A program made the position numbers and the translations under genes. This document shows positions 17,990 to 26,424 of a stretch of DNA of 64,000 bases, piece after piece. Under the pieces are notes generated by a model. That model was not told the DNA's origin, did not search any database, and worked only from the letters and a program-made list of their open reading frames with translations. Every line of letters begins with the position of its first letter. Within the stretch, counting starts at the first letter, position 1. This DNA comes from CAZXSK01 sp964642855 (lineage in GTDB: Bacteria > Planctomycetota > Phycisphaerae > SM23-33): assembly GCA_964642855.1 (NCBI GenBank), contig CAZXSK010000008.1, positions 15,889 to 79,888 of the forward strand, in the 5' to 3' direction.

Positions 17990-20339
17990 CGCTGTAGGAA
18001 CGGGAATTCCCCTTTCTCGCCCGGATGTTACCCAGTCGGAGATCGACGCGGTCGTGTCGGTACTTCGAACGGACCGTCTCAGTCTCGGCCCTCACCTGGG
18101 CCGGTTCGAGAAAGCAGTCGCGGATCGATGCAACCGCAAGTACGGAATCGGCGTTTCCAGCGGCACCAGCGGTCTGCATCTGTGTGTACGAAGCCTGGGC
18201 ATCGGCCCGGGAGATGAGGTCATCACCACGCCTTTCTCGTTCATTGCAACGACGACCTGCGTCATGTTCGAGCGGGCCAGGCCTGTCTTCGTCGATATTG
18301 ATATCGACAGCTACAACATGGACCCGACTCTTGTCGAAGCAGCTGTCAGTAGACGGACCAAGGCAATACTGCCTGTTGAGGCGTTTGGCAATACCAGACA
18401 CTTCGACAGGTACGAGCAGTACGCCCGGGAATACAAGCTTCGTATGATCGAGGATTCCTGCGAAGCCCTCGGGGGACTCCTCGAGGACCGGCCGGCGGGC
18501 AGCTTTGGCGACTGCAGCGTGTTCGGCTTCTATCCCAACAAGCAGATCACCGCCGGGGAAGGCGGCGTCGTCGTGACAGACGACGTTGCGATCCGCGACC
18601 ACTGCCTGGCGATGAGAAACCAGGGGCGCGCAAGCCGGGACCGGTTTGTTCACGAGATGCTGGGATACAACTACAGGCTGAATGAACTCTCGGCGGTCAT
18701 GGGAGAAGTGCAGATGGCCCGGCTGGACGGCATCCTGTCCCGCCGACAGAAGGTCGCTGACATCTACCAGGAGATGCTTGAGGGGATCCAAGGGATCCAT
18801 CTTCCCCCCTCCCACAAATCCGAGAAGGCCAGCTGGTTTGTCTATGTCATTCGCTTGGGTGATGATTTCTCGGCCGCTCAGCGAAACAAGGTCCTGGACC
18901 TGCTGCGAGCCCGGGGAATCGGGTGCGAGAGGTACTTCCATCCGATCCATCTGCAGCCTTTCGTACGGGAGAAATTCGGGCACGGGCCGGGCGACTTCCC
19001 TGTCTGCGAACACGTAGCAGAGCGGACGATCGCCCTGCCATTTTTCACCCAGATGACCGAAGACCAGGTTCGAACGGTCAGGGACCAGCTTGTCGAGGCG
19101 ATTGATCGAACCAGGCCGGCGCACACAATCCACCCAGCCAGCAGCCTCACCGCAGACCGTATCGAGGAGCAACCGCAGGCTGTGCCCTTCCACCGGGTAC
19201 GATGTGATGGAAACGAGTTGGAATACATCGAGGAAGTCTTGGAGAGCGGGTGGCTGACGACGGCCAAGAAAACCGCGGAATTGGAGCGTCGGTTCTCTCA
19301 GGAGGTAGGCGGCAAGCATGCCTGTGCGGTCAGCTCCTGCACTGCCGCTCTGCACCTGTCCCTCGAGGCCATGGGCATCGGACCGGGTGACAAAGTCTTG
19401 GTACCGACGATGACCTTCACTGCTTCTGCAGAGGTGGTCCGGTATCTTGGTGCCGACCCGGTGCTTCTGGATGTGGAGTATGGCACGAGTCTGCTGACAC
19501 CGGACACACTTTCCCGGGCAATCGAGGTACATCCCGACGCCAAGGCCCTGATTGTGGTTCACTTCGGCGGACAACCGGCCGAGATGACCAATGAACGGGG
19601 AACTGGTATTCTCCAGCTGTGCCACAAACACGGGATACGGGTCGTGGAGGATGCGGCCCACGCATTCCCGGCTAGATTGGGCGATCGGATGATCGGATCG
19701 CTGGGCGACACAACGTGCTTCAGCTTCTATGCGAACAAGACCATTACGACCGGCGAAGGAGGTATGCTCGTCACGGATGACCCCGAGATCGCCCGCAGAG
19801 CTTCCATCATGAGGCTTCACGGCATCGATAGGGACGTATGGGATCGCTTCTCATCTACCAACGCCCAGTGGGAGTACGATGTGGTCGCTCCCGGGTATAA
19901 GTACAACATGCCCGACGTCAACGCCGCCATCGGCCTGGCGCAACTGGAACGAGCTTACGACCTCTGGCGGAAGCGTTACCGGGCTGCGAAGCTTTACTTC
20001 GAGCTCCTGGCTGACATCCCATGCCTGAATCTTCCCCAATGCCGTGTTCCGCTGGAAGACCAGGCATGGCATCTGTTCGTCGTCACGCTCAGCCAGCACA
20101 GTCCCATCAGCCGTAACGATCTGATCAAGGAACTCAAGAGCAGGAAGATTGGGACATCCGTTCACTATAAGCCGCTGCACCGCATGACCTACTATCAGCA
20201 GCGCTATCATCTGGATCCCTCCGATTTCCCTGAGGCCGAGAGGATCTGGCAAGGCTGTCTCACCCTTCCGCTGTTCCCCTCGATGGGCGAGGGAAGCGTA
20301 CGTCACGTCTGCGATGTACTCCGCGGGATTCTGACCTGA
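17979..20339 (+). CDS. Fused tandem DegT/DnrJ-type PLP sugar aminotransferases
   Basis: One 786-residue chain with two complete fold-type-I DegT/DnrJ/EryC1/StrS aminotransferases. Domain 1 (about 5-380) has the cofactor loop SSGTSGLHL, the aspartate strand EDSCEALGG and the PLP lysine in YPNKQITAGEGG (Lys188). Domain 2 (about 400-785) has SSCTAALHL, EDAAHAFPA and YANKTITTGEGG (Lys587). Both therefore look catalytically intact. A linker of about 20-25 residues separates them. Single-domain enzymes of about 370-400 residues are the norm. They place an amino group on 4-keto or 3-keto nucleotide sugars. ATG 17979 (GGAG eight bases upstream) is favoured over ATG 17961. Confidence 0.92.
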   Translation: MSSDAVGTGIPLSRPDVTQSEIDAVVSVLRTDRLSLGPHLGRFEKAVADRCNRKYGIGVSSGTSGLHLCVRSLGIGPGDEVITTPFSFIATTTCVMFERARPVFVDIDIDSYNMDPTLVEAAVSRRTKAILPVEAFGNTRHFDRYEQYAREYKLRMIEDSCEALGGLLEDRPAGSFGDCSVFGFYPNKQITAGEGGVVVTDDVAIRDHCLAMRNQGRASRDRFVHEMLGYNYRLNELSAVMGEVQMARLDGILSRRQKVADIYQEMLEGIQGIHLPPSHKSEKASWFVYVIRLGDDFSAAQRNKVLDLLRARGIGCERYFHPIHLQPFVREKFGHGPGDFPVCEHVAERTIALPFFTQMTEDQVRTVRDQLVEAIDRTRPAHTIHPASSLTADRIEEQPQAVPFHRVRCDGNELEYIEEVLESGWLTTAKKTAELERRFSQEVGGKHACAVSSCTAALHLSLEAMGIGPGDKVLVPTMTFTASAEVVRYLGADPVLLDVEYGTSLLTPDTLSRAIEVHPDAKALIVVHFGGQPAEMTNERGTGILQLCHKHGIRVVEDAAHAFPARLGDRMIGSLGDTTCFSFYANKTITTGEGGMLVTDDPEIARRASIMRLHGIDRDVWDRFSSTNAQWEYDVVAPGYKYNMPDVNAAIGLAQLERAYDLWRKRYRAAKLYFELLADIPCLNLPQCRVPLEDQAWHLFVVTLSQHSPISRNDLIKELKSRKIGTSVHYKPLHRMTYYQQRYHLDPSDFPEAERIWQGCLTLPLFPSMGEGSVRHVCDVLRGILT

Positions 20340-20348
20340 GGCAAGGAC

Positions 20349-20948
20349 GTGAAGAGAGCCCTGGACATCATCGTATCGGCGACAGGCCTGCTCCTGCTTC
20401 TGCCACTGCTGCTGATCCTGGCATTGCTGGTCCGCCTCACCAGCAACGGGCCGGCCCTGTTCCGGCAGCAACGAGTCGGCCTGGGTGGCAAGCCCTTCAC
20501 AATGCTGAAGTTCCGCTCGATGACTGTCCGGGACGATGCGCAGAAAGGATCGTTTGACGCCGGTGACGACACCCGCGTGACCCGCATCGGCAGGTTCTTG
20601 CGAAAAACGAAGCTCGACGAACTCCCTCAACTCTGGAACGTCATGAAGGGAGACATGTCGATCGTAGGCCCCAGACCCGAGGTCCCCAAGTGGACCGAAG
20701 TGTACCCCAAGCGATGGGAGAAGGTCCTGCAGGTCCGTCCGGGAATCACGGACCCTGCCTCCATCGAGTTCAGGAATGAGGAGGAACTCCTCGCCGCCTC
20801 CGACGACCCCGAGGCTACATACCGCAACACGATCTTGCCCCGCAAGCTGGAGTTGTACGAGCAGTACATCGCAGACAATACCGCATGGACGGATGCCTCC
20901 ATCTTGCTCCGCACGATGCTGGCCGTCCTCCTGCTCGGAAAGAAGTAG
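20349..20948 (+). CDS. Phosphoglycosyl transferase initiating glycan synthesis (PglC/WcaJ-C-like)
   Basis: A 199-residue monotopic sugar transferase that moves a sugar phosphate from a UDP-sugar to undecaprenyl phosphate. It has one N-terminal re-entrant hydrophobic helix (about 5-28). The family core follows: FRQQRVGLGGKPFTMLKFRS, then TRIGRFLRKTKLDELPQLWN with the catalytic Asp-Glu, then GPRPEVPKW and VRPGITDPASI. It has the minimal size of PglC rather than the long WbaP type. It starts at GTG 20349 with AAGGA just upstream, 10 bases after the fused aminotransferase, so the three genes form one operon. It converges on the nitroreductase gene. Confidence 0.92.
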   Translation: MKRALDIIVSATGLLLLLPLLLILALLVRLTSNGPALFRQQRVGLGGKPFTMLKFRSMTVRDDAQKGSFDAGDDTRVTRIGRFLRKTKLDELPQLWNVMKGDMSIVGPRPEVPKWTEVYPKRWEKVLQVRPGITDPASIEFRNEEELLAASDDPEATYRNTILPRKLELYEQYIADNTAWTDASILLRTMLAVLLLGKK

Positions 20949-20978
20949 GTCGCTTTGCCGGACCTGGCCTTCCTGCAT

Positions 20979-22094
20979 TCAGCAGAACTGCCTGATCTCG
21001 TCCAAGTCCTTCTTCAGAGACCCTGGAATCGTACAGTCTGGCTGTGCGTACCCGACAGCCAAAAGGATAATGATGCGCTGATCATCGCGCAGATCGACCT
21101 CCTCACGAATCGCGACTTCCTGCTCGGCAATGTCAGGCCAGTTGATGCAGCAGGAACTGACCCCCTGGGTCTCAAGCGCTAGCTGCAGCCCCATTGTAGC
21201 CAGAGACGCATCGATATAGGGAACATGGCGGTCCCTGAGTTCGGGGAAAGCGCAGAACTCCCCCACCACCGCGATAACGCAGGGCACAAACTCGTACCCC
21301 GAGAAACCCCTCGGAATCTGCATCAGGCGCTCAATGGTCCCAGGCTCATCGAACACCTTGAACACGAATGGCTGCCGGTTGCAGGCACTGGGGGCCTCGA
21401 TGGCTACTTCGATGGCACGATCGATCACTCGCCGGGGTACCGGCTTGAGCAGGTAATCCCTCACGCTGCGCCGGTGAGATACCAATTCCCGCAGTTGCTC
21501 GAGAGAAACCGGGCATTCGGTGGAAGGTCGTACGAAGGGAGATACCCGGGGCAGAGACCTGCATGTATGAAAGCTGCCAAGACGCTCGTACTCACCTCTT
21601 GCCCGCCTGATGGCGGGAGCATCACTCTCGGCCGTAACTTCGAAGTAAACGTCCAGCACGCCATGGGCCCAGTGAATGACCGAGGGCTTGGATTCGGCCT
21701 CGGAGTATGCCTCGTGAATTTGCCCCAGCCAGTTGACCGTCTGCTCGATGTAGCTGACGGCGAAGGTCGTGCGTACGTCGCGGTAGGTCAGACCCTTCTC
21801 GATCCTGTGTATTGAGCGCCGAAGTCCGTAAGCGATGGCGTGGGGATTCAGGCTGGAACCTCTCCTCCAAGCTTGCTGGCCTGCCAATACGGAATACTGC
21901 TCCCAACCGAATCCGCCCGTGACCAAGAAGTATACTTCGGTCATCAAGCGAGACTTACGAGCCAAAGGCACAAGGAACTTCCCGGCCGCTATTGCCAGGA
22001 AGCCGCGTATCTTCCTCAGAAGGCGTAGCCAACCCACATCGGGACCTCCACTGGGATCATGAATACAGCCATTTCGCACCCGAATGCCTTGCAT
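20979..22094 (-). CDS. Nitroreductase-family flavoprotein with N-terminal extension
   Basis: A 371-residue protein. The C-terminal half (about 205-371) is a nitroreductase fold: SHRRSVRDYLLKPVP, APSACNRQPFVFKV, PYIDASLATMGLQLALETQG and LLAVGYAQPD. These bind FMN and use NAD(P)H. The first 195 residues are an extension that is not recognised; it contains a hydrophobic segment (about 24-45). Nitroreductase-family genes occur in some polysaccharide loci, but the reaction here is not known. The IS element inserted 75 bases upstream probably separates it from the flippase gene and its original promoter. The start codon is uncertain. Confidence 0.75.
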   Translation of the reverse strand: MQGIRVRNGCIHDPSGGPDVGWLRLLRKIRGFLAIAAGKFLVPLARKSRLMTEVYFLVTGGFGWEQYSVLAGQQAWRRGSSLNPHAIAYGLRRSIHRIEKGLTYRDVRTTFAVSYIEQTVNWLGQIHEAYSEAESKPSVIHWAHGVLDVYFEVTAESDAPAIRRARGEYERLGSFHTCRSLPRVSPFVRPSTECPVSLEQLRELVSHRRSVRDYLLKPVPRRVIDRAIEVAIEAPSACNRQPFVFKVFDEPGTIERLMQIPRGFSGYEFVPCVIAVVGEFCAFPELRDRHVPYIDASLATMGLQLALETQGVSSCCINWPDIAEQEVAIREEVDLRDDQRIIILLAVGYAQPDCTIPGSLKKDLDEIRQFC

Positions 22095-22160
22095 TGCAGG
22101 CCTAAGGGGCTCGTGATTCTACTATAGCAGGAACGGTCGATCGATACCACGTGACTCTGT

Positions 22161-22169
22161 GGGACAACC
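22161..22169. repeat. Left target-site duplication of the IS
   Basis: GGGACAACC abuts the left terminal inverted repeat. The identical 9-mer lies at 23498-23506 at the other end. A 9-bp duplication is within the 8-10 bp expected for ISAs1-family insertion. Confidence 0.75.
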
Positions 22170-22187
22170 AGGGCGTATGCATCTAAT
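22170..22187 (+). repeat. IS left terminal inverted repeat
   Basis: An 18-base end pairing with 23477-23494 in inverse orientation; two mismatches. The exact outer boundary could differ by up to three bases because the right end carries an extra AGC. Confidence 0.8.
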
Positions 22188-22335
22188 CGGGGTCTGAAGG
22201 GCGTCTGAGAGGCTGGATTTTTGTGTGTGGTTTCTGTATGGGTTGCGCGATGTGCGGACGGCCGGTACAGTGGGATTCCATCGAACGGCAAGGCCTTGCC
22301 AACAACCTTGAACCGTTGTTGCAAGGAGCATCGAC

Positions 22336-23481
22336 ATGGACGTTGACGCACCGGGTGGGCTGCTGCGCGCATTGGAATCTCTGGACGACGCTCGCATGGA
22401 CCGCACCAAAGATCATTCTCTCTCGGACATCCTGGCCATCGCGATCTGCGCTTCGATCTGTGGCGTGGACGACTGGACGAAGATGGAGTTCTTCGGCAAC
22501 TGCAAGCAGAAGTGGTTCCGGACCTGGCTGGATCTTCCCAATGGCATTGCCAGCCACAATACCTTCCGCCGCGTCTTCATAATCCTGGATCCCGACGCCT
22601 TCGAGCCGTGCTTCATCACCTGGGTCGACGGGTTGGTCGAGGCATCGGGCGGCCGGCTGATCGCCGTCGGCGGCAAGACGCTGCGCGGCAGCCTGGACCG
22701 GGCCAACAGCAAGACCGCCATCCACATGGTCTGCGCTTGGTGCGACAGCAATCAGATGGTCCTCGGGCAACTTGCCACCGACGACAAGAGCAATGAGATC
22801 GCGGCCATTCCACGCTTGCTCAAGCTGATCGACATCAGCAACGCCGTGGTCACCATCGATGCGATGGGCTGCCAGAAGGAGATCGCCAAAACGATCGTCG
22901 ATGAAGGCGCCGATTACGTCCTGCAACTCAAAGGCAATCAGGGCGGCCTCCAAGAGGAGACGGTGCAGCTGTTCGACGAATGCCTGCGAGATGATTGCCA
23001 CGGGATCGAGTACACCACGGCCACGACACTGAACAAAGGCCATGGCCGGATCGAACGGCGGACGATCTGGGCAACCGAGGATATCGGGTGGTTCGCCGAA
23101 CGCACGAAGTGGGCGAATCTGCGATCGCTGATTCGGGTATTGTGCGAACGGACGATCCATGGCGAGACGTCACTGGAATACCATTACTACATATCGAGTC
23201 TTCCGTCCGAGGATCCCGAGAGACTGCTGGGATACATCCGGGGTCACGGGTCCATTGAGAACCGCCTGCACTGGCCCCTGGGCATCAGCTTCGCCGACGA
23301 CCAGCGCCGAACCCGCACCGGCCACGCGGCCGAGAACGCGGCCCGACTGGCCCGCATCGCCCTGAACCTGCTCAAGGCCGACAAATCGAGGAAAGCCAGC
23401 ATCAAGGCCAAACGCATGATGTGCGGTTGGGACCATGATTACTTGCTCAAAGTCCTACTCGAACCACCGAAGAAGAATTAG
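22336..23481 (+). CDS. ISAs1-family transposase (H-repeat-associated type), active site altered
   Basis: A 381-residue full-length transposase. Family landmarks are clear: GGKTLRGSLD, TDDKSNEIAAIPRLL, VVTIDAMGCQKEIA, DYVLQLKGNQG, YYISSLPSED, SIENRLHWPLG and ARIALNLLKAD. In the family the first catalytic aspartate is in I-D-G-K-T; here it is glycine (codon GGC 22669-22671). The motif after LHW, normally LDV, reads LGI (GGC at 23281-23283), and the preceding HW is HG. The second Asp (TIDAMGCQ) and the Glu of IEN are kept. The protein is therefore probably inactive in spite of its full length. The stop overlaps the right inverted repeat. Confidence 0.9.
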   Translation: MDVDAPGGLLRALESLDDARMDRTKDHSLSDILAIAICASICGVDDWTKMEFFGNCKQKWFRTWLDLPNGIASHNTFRRVFIILDPDAFEPCFITWVDGLVEASGGRLIAVGGKTLRGSLDRANSKTAIHMVCAWCDSNQMVLGQLATDDKSNEIAAIPRLLKLIDISNAVVTIDAMGCQKEIAKTIVDEGADYVLQLKGNQGGLQEETVQLFDECLRDDCHGIEYTTATTLNKGHGRIERRTIWATEDIGWFAERTKWANLRSLIRVLCERTIHGETSLEYHYYISSLPSEDPERLLGYIRGHGSIENRLHWPLGISFADDQRRTRTGHAAENAARLARIALNLLKADKSRKASIKAKRMMCGWDHDYLLKVLLEPPKKN

Positions 23482-23494
23482 ATGCGTAGGCCCT
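23477..23494 (-). repeat. IS right terminal inverted repeat
   Basis: Reverse complement of the left end with two mismatches. It overlaps the last codons of the transposase gene. Confidence 0.8.
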
Positions 23495-23497
23495 AGC

Positions 23498-23506
23498 GGG
23501 ACAACC
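23498..23506. repeat. Right target-site duplication of the IS
   Basis: GGGACAACC, identical to 22161-22169. Confidence 0.75.
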
Positions 23507-23616
23507 GACCGCACCTCTGGAACCACCGGAACCCCGGCGGGGGCCCGGGGAACAGACGAGACCCGACCCGCAGAGGAACGTCGCAGGGCGACCGGATCCG
23601 GAGGAACGCTTGGATC

Positions 23617-25161
23617 CTACTGCGCCGACCGCCCCGTCAGATCGCGAACCATAGTCAGAGTACTACCCAAGAGATTCCTCCCAGACGGCATAGCCAGCAG
23701 CGAGGCGAAAAACACTGCGACGAAGACGAGCAGCATGATCACTGCGGCGGCTAGGTCGGGAGACCATTCCTTAAGCAACCAAAGGTCGACCGCAAGAGCT
23801 GAGGCTCCGGCAACCACGGAGCAGAAACAGGGCCTCAGTACGCTGAACAGGATATCCCGTGGCCTGACGGGGGTTCCGCTGCAAGCATACAGGACGTAGG
23901 GAACCCGCATGACAACAGTGGCCGTGCTGCAGGCGATGGCCACACCCAGTACCCCCCAATTCAGGCCAATTAGAAACGCGGCGAGCAAGCCGAGCGAATG
24001 AGCCATAACCGCGCGGAACTGCTTGTCCGTACGGTTGAGGCATATGAACAACCATCCAGCCGAAATATTGACCGTGCCCACAAGAGCCGCTCCACCCAAG
24101 GCACGGAAGATCAGGATCACCTCGTCCCATCCCTGACCGAGGATGCAGGGAACCAGACGATGAGCAGCGGCCATGGCGTAGATGATCATGGGAACGGTCA
24201 CCAGCGTCAGCGTTTCCAGGGCGGTGACATAGAATCTTCGGAACCGTTGGGGTTCATCCTGGATCCGGCTAAGGACAGGAATCACGAAAGAGCCAGCTGG
24301 TCCGTTGACCTGCTGAATGGGCAAGAGCAGCAATCTGTAGGCGCGGGCGTACAGGCCAAGGGGGCCAGGCCCGACGAACCGGCCGATCAGGATGTTGTCA
24401 CCGTTCCGCGCAATGTAGTTGACTGTGTGCGATCCGGTGAGATTCATCCCGAACTTCAGCATTCCCCGAACGCCCGTTCCACGCTTGGGAAGCCCGGGCC
24501 GCCAGGGACAAGCATGCCACAGCAACAGCGCCGTGAACGCAGGCACCGAGACAATGCGCACCACCAGCGCCCAGTAGCCGAATCCGAGCCAGGCCGTAAC
24601 GATCGCAAGTGCCGTCGCGATGAGCATCGCCAAGATCTGGATGACAGTCAGCGCCCGGAACCGCATCTGCCTACGCATCAAGGCCTGGTGCTGAAAGATA
24701 AGTCCGCCGACAAGAAACGAAACCGAAACCCCAAGCGTGACACCTGCCAACCGGGAGTCCCCGTAGAACATTGCGACCAAGGGAGAACTCCCCGCAACGA
24801 TGGCCGTCAACCCCAGACTGATCGCAATGTTGATCCAGAAGAGCGTGGAGACCTGCTCATGGGTGATCTCCTTGCGCTGAACCGTGGCCATGGACAGTCC
24901 GGCATCCTTGAGCACTAAGGCAAATCCCGTCAAGGCCATTACCATGTCGATCATGCCGAAATCCTCAGGCACGAGTTGCCGTGCCAGAACGCCCATGCCT
25001 GCTATGCTGATCGTGAACCGGATCAGTTCCCCCGCCATCACGCATCCGCCGCTACGGACGCTCCGTCTGCGAAGCGACCCCTTGAGATGGTCTGTTCGAA
25101 AAAGGTCCGCGTTCGAACATCGTCCGGAAGTCTCTGAAGTTGTCCTGTGGTTCTTGGCCAT
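23617..25161 (-). CDS. Wzx-like polysaccharide flippase (MOP superfamily)
   Basis: A 514-residue protein with about 12-14 hydrophobic helices and MOP/Wzx landmarks: RQLVPEDFGMIDMV, DAGLSMATVQRKEITHEQVS, FWINIAISL, NYIARNGDNILIGRFVGPGPLG and YARAYRLLLLPIQQV. It would move undecaprenyl-diphosphate-linked repeat units across the inner membrane. The frame extends further upstream, but those residues are not protein-like. ATG 25161 gives the family length, though its ribosome site is poor (GGAGG about 16 bases away). It was probably co-transcribed with the nitroreductase gene before the IS inserted. Confidence 0.85.
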   Translation of the reverse strand: MAKNHRTTSETSGRCSNADLFRTDHLKGSLRRRSVRSGGCVMAGELIRFTISIAGMGVLARQLVPEDFGMIDMVMALTGFALVLKDAGLSMATVQRKEITHEQVSTLFWINIAISLGLTAIVAGSSPLVAMFYGDSRLAGVTLGVSVSFLVGGLIFQHQALMRRQMRFRALTVIQILAMLIATALAIVTAWLGFGYWALVVRIVSVPAFTALLLWHACPWRPGLPKRGTGVRGMLKFGMNLTGSHTVNYIARNGDNILIGRFVGPGPLGLYARAYRLLLLPIQQVNGPAGSFVIPVLSRIQDEPQRFRRFYVTALETLTLVTVPMIIYAMAAAHRLVPCILGQGWDEVILIFRALGGAALVGTVNISAGWLFICLNRTDKQFRAVMAHSLGLLAAFLIGLNWGVLGVAIACSTATVVMRVPYVLYACSGTPVRPRDILFSVLRPCFCSVVAGASALAVDLWLLKEWSPDLAAAVIMLLVFVAVFFASLLAMPSGRNLLGSTLTMVRDLTGRSAQ

Positions 25162-25759
25162 GTTCAAAGCCCATTCCCTCCCTGTGGTCATCGGCGTCGC
25201 AAGGATCCCACTGCAGCCCGATCCATACCGGAAGACCAGACAACAGGCCGTTCCATCGGGAGGATATGCACTGCCAGACGCGCAGACCAGAGACAAACTG
25301 GCAAAGGCTCTTCGACACGGTACTCTCCGGTCGAAGCTCTGTCCAGACCCGAGGCTTTGCCAGTAGTGTTGACAACCGCGGCCAGATCTCGGAGAATGCA
25401 TGAACGGTCTGGTCGAAAGGCTCGGAGGTGCCTGATCGGGTTCCGATCTTGCGGACGCTGTGGTTTCAGAGCGAGATAAATTCCTATATGCCGAGGAGCT
25501 ATGTCCTGATTCCGGCTTTTGGCAAGAGAATGGCGTTTGTCCTGTTGCTGTCGCGAATGATCGCTGCACCCCGGGGCTGGCGGCTCAATTGCAGCGGGTG
25601 GTCAGCCCGACCGTTCCCCGCAGTGCTACCTGTTCCGTCCTGTGGTGACAGCTCAACAGAGCCGTTCGGCCTGACCCACTGGGGGGGAGACTCGCTCGCT
25701 CTCATCCGGTGGGTGCCGAGTACGGTTGAGCCCCGCCGGTCTAGTGGAGGGCGCTGAGC
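25162..25759. other. Divergent intergenic region at the centre of the polysaccharide locus
   Basis: About 600 bases between the leftward flippase and the rightward acyltransferase. No gene is supported on either strand; open frames here have no recognisable content. It should carry promoters for both blocks. No strong -35/-10 pair was found by eye. It is more AT-rich around 25465-25500 than its surroundings. Confidence 0.5.
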
Positions 25760-26422
25760 ATGTATTCGTCTTCAGCTAGGAGCAGGGTCGTCCGGTTCGC
25801 TCGAATTGCCTGGTCGGAACTGCTGCACAAGCCCGTCTGCTCGTGGTACGCGCGTGGTTCGCTCTGGCTGCAGGGAGCCGAGGTCGGGCGAGACTTTGTG
25901 GTGCGCGGTCGGATTCGCTTGAGGCTGGAGGGGCGATTGATCGTGGGAGCCGACGTCAGGATGAATTCGGGTCCCTCAAACTTCGTTGGCGGAGACGGAC
26001 GAGTCAACATCTGGGTAGGCCGGCAGGGGAAATTGGTCATCGGGGACGGCTGCGCGATTTCGAACAGCACGTTCTGCTGCCAGAGTTCGATACGGATCGG
26101 TCACGAGACGTTCATCGGGGGCGGTTGCAGGTTGTACGATACCGATTTCCACCCAGTCGATCCCGATGCCCGAATCCGGGCTAAGGCCCAAGGTCGCTCA
26201 GCGCCGATCGAAGTGGCGCCTATGTGTTTCGTTGGCGGACATTGCACGATCCTTAAGGGAGTCCGGATTGGTGAGGGAGCCATTGTCGGAGCAGGAAGCG
26301 TTGTGACCAGGTCCGTGCCTGATTACGAGATATGGGCCGGGGTTCCCGCCAGGCGGATTGGGGTGGTGCCTCCCGGCCCCGACGGGCAGCCCAATCGCCA
26401 GTCATCACAGGCTGGAGGGTGA
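25760..26422 (+). CDS. Hexapeptide-repeat acyltransferase (LacA/CysE-like)
   Basis: A 220-residue left-handed beta-helix acetyl/acyltransferase. The coils can be traced from EVGRDFVVRGRIRLRL to IGDGCAISNSTF, IRIGHETFIGGGC and VRIGEGAIVGAGSVVTRSV. It ends with the family motif WAGVPARRIG. The catalytic His is probably in TDFHPVD. It would acylate a sugar hydroxyl of the glycan or its precursor. It is the first gene of the rightward block and is separated from the next gene by two bases, so translation is likely coupled. Confidence 0.88.
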   Translation: MYSSSARSRVVRFARIAWSELLHKPVCSWYARGSLWLQGAEVGRDFVVRGRIRLRLEGRLIVGADVRMNSGPSNFVGGDGRVNIWVGRQGKLVIGDGCAISNSTFCCQSSIRIGHETFIGGGCRLYDTDFHPVDPDARIRAKAQGRSAPIEVAPMCFVGGHCTILKGVRIGEGAIVGAGSVVTRSVPDYEIWAGVPARRIGVVPPGPDGQPNRQSSQAGG

Positions 26423-26424
26423 CC

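Larger units (their letters stand above)
22170..23497 (+). mobile_element. ISAs1-family insertion sequence, about 1.33 kb
   Basis: A complete element: an imperfect terminal inverted repeat at 22170-22187 (AGGGCGTATGCATCTAAT) matches the reverse complement of 23477-23494 at 16 of 18 positions. One transposase gene lies inside, and a 9-bp duplication GGGACAACC flanks it. The intact duplication points to a single insertion with no later rearrangement. It sits between the flippase and nitroreductase genes, both read leftward, while its own gene reads rightward. Confidence 0.88.

Noticed and set aside
15558..19820. A 1420-codon open frame on the minus strand across the dehydratase and aminotransferase genes
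   Set aside because: It lies antisense to two clearly homologous genes, has no recognisable domain, and is expected from GC-rich third-position bias that removes stops in the antisense frame.
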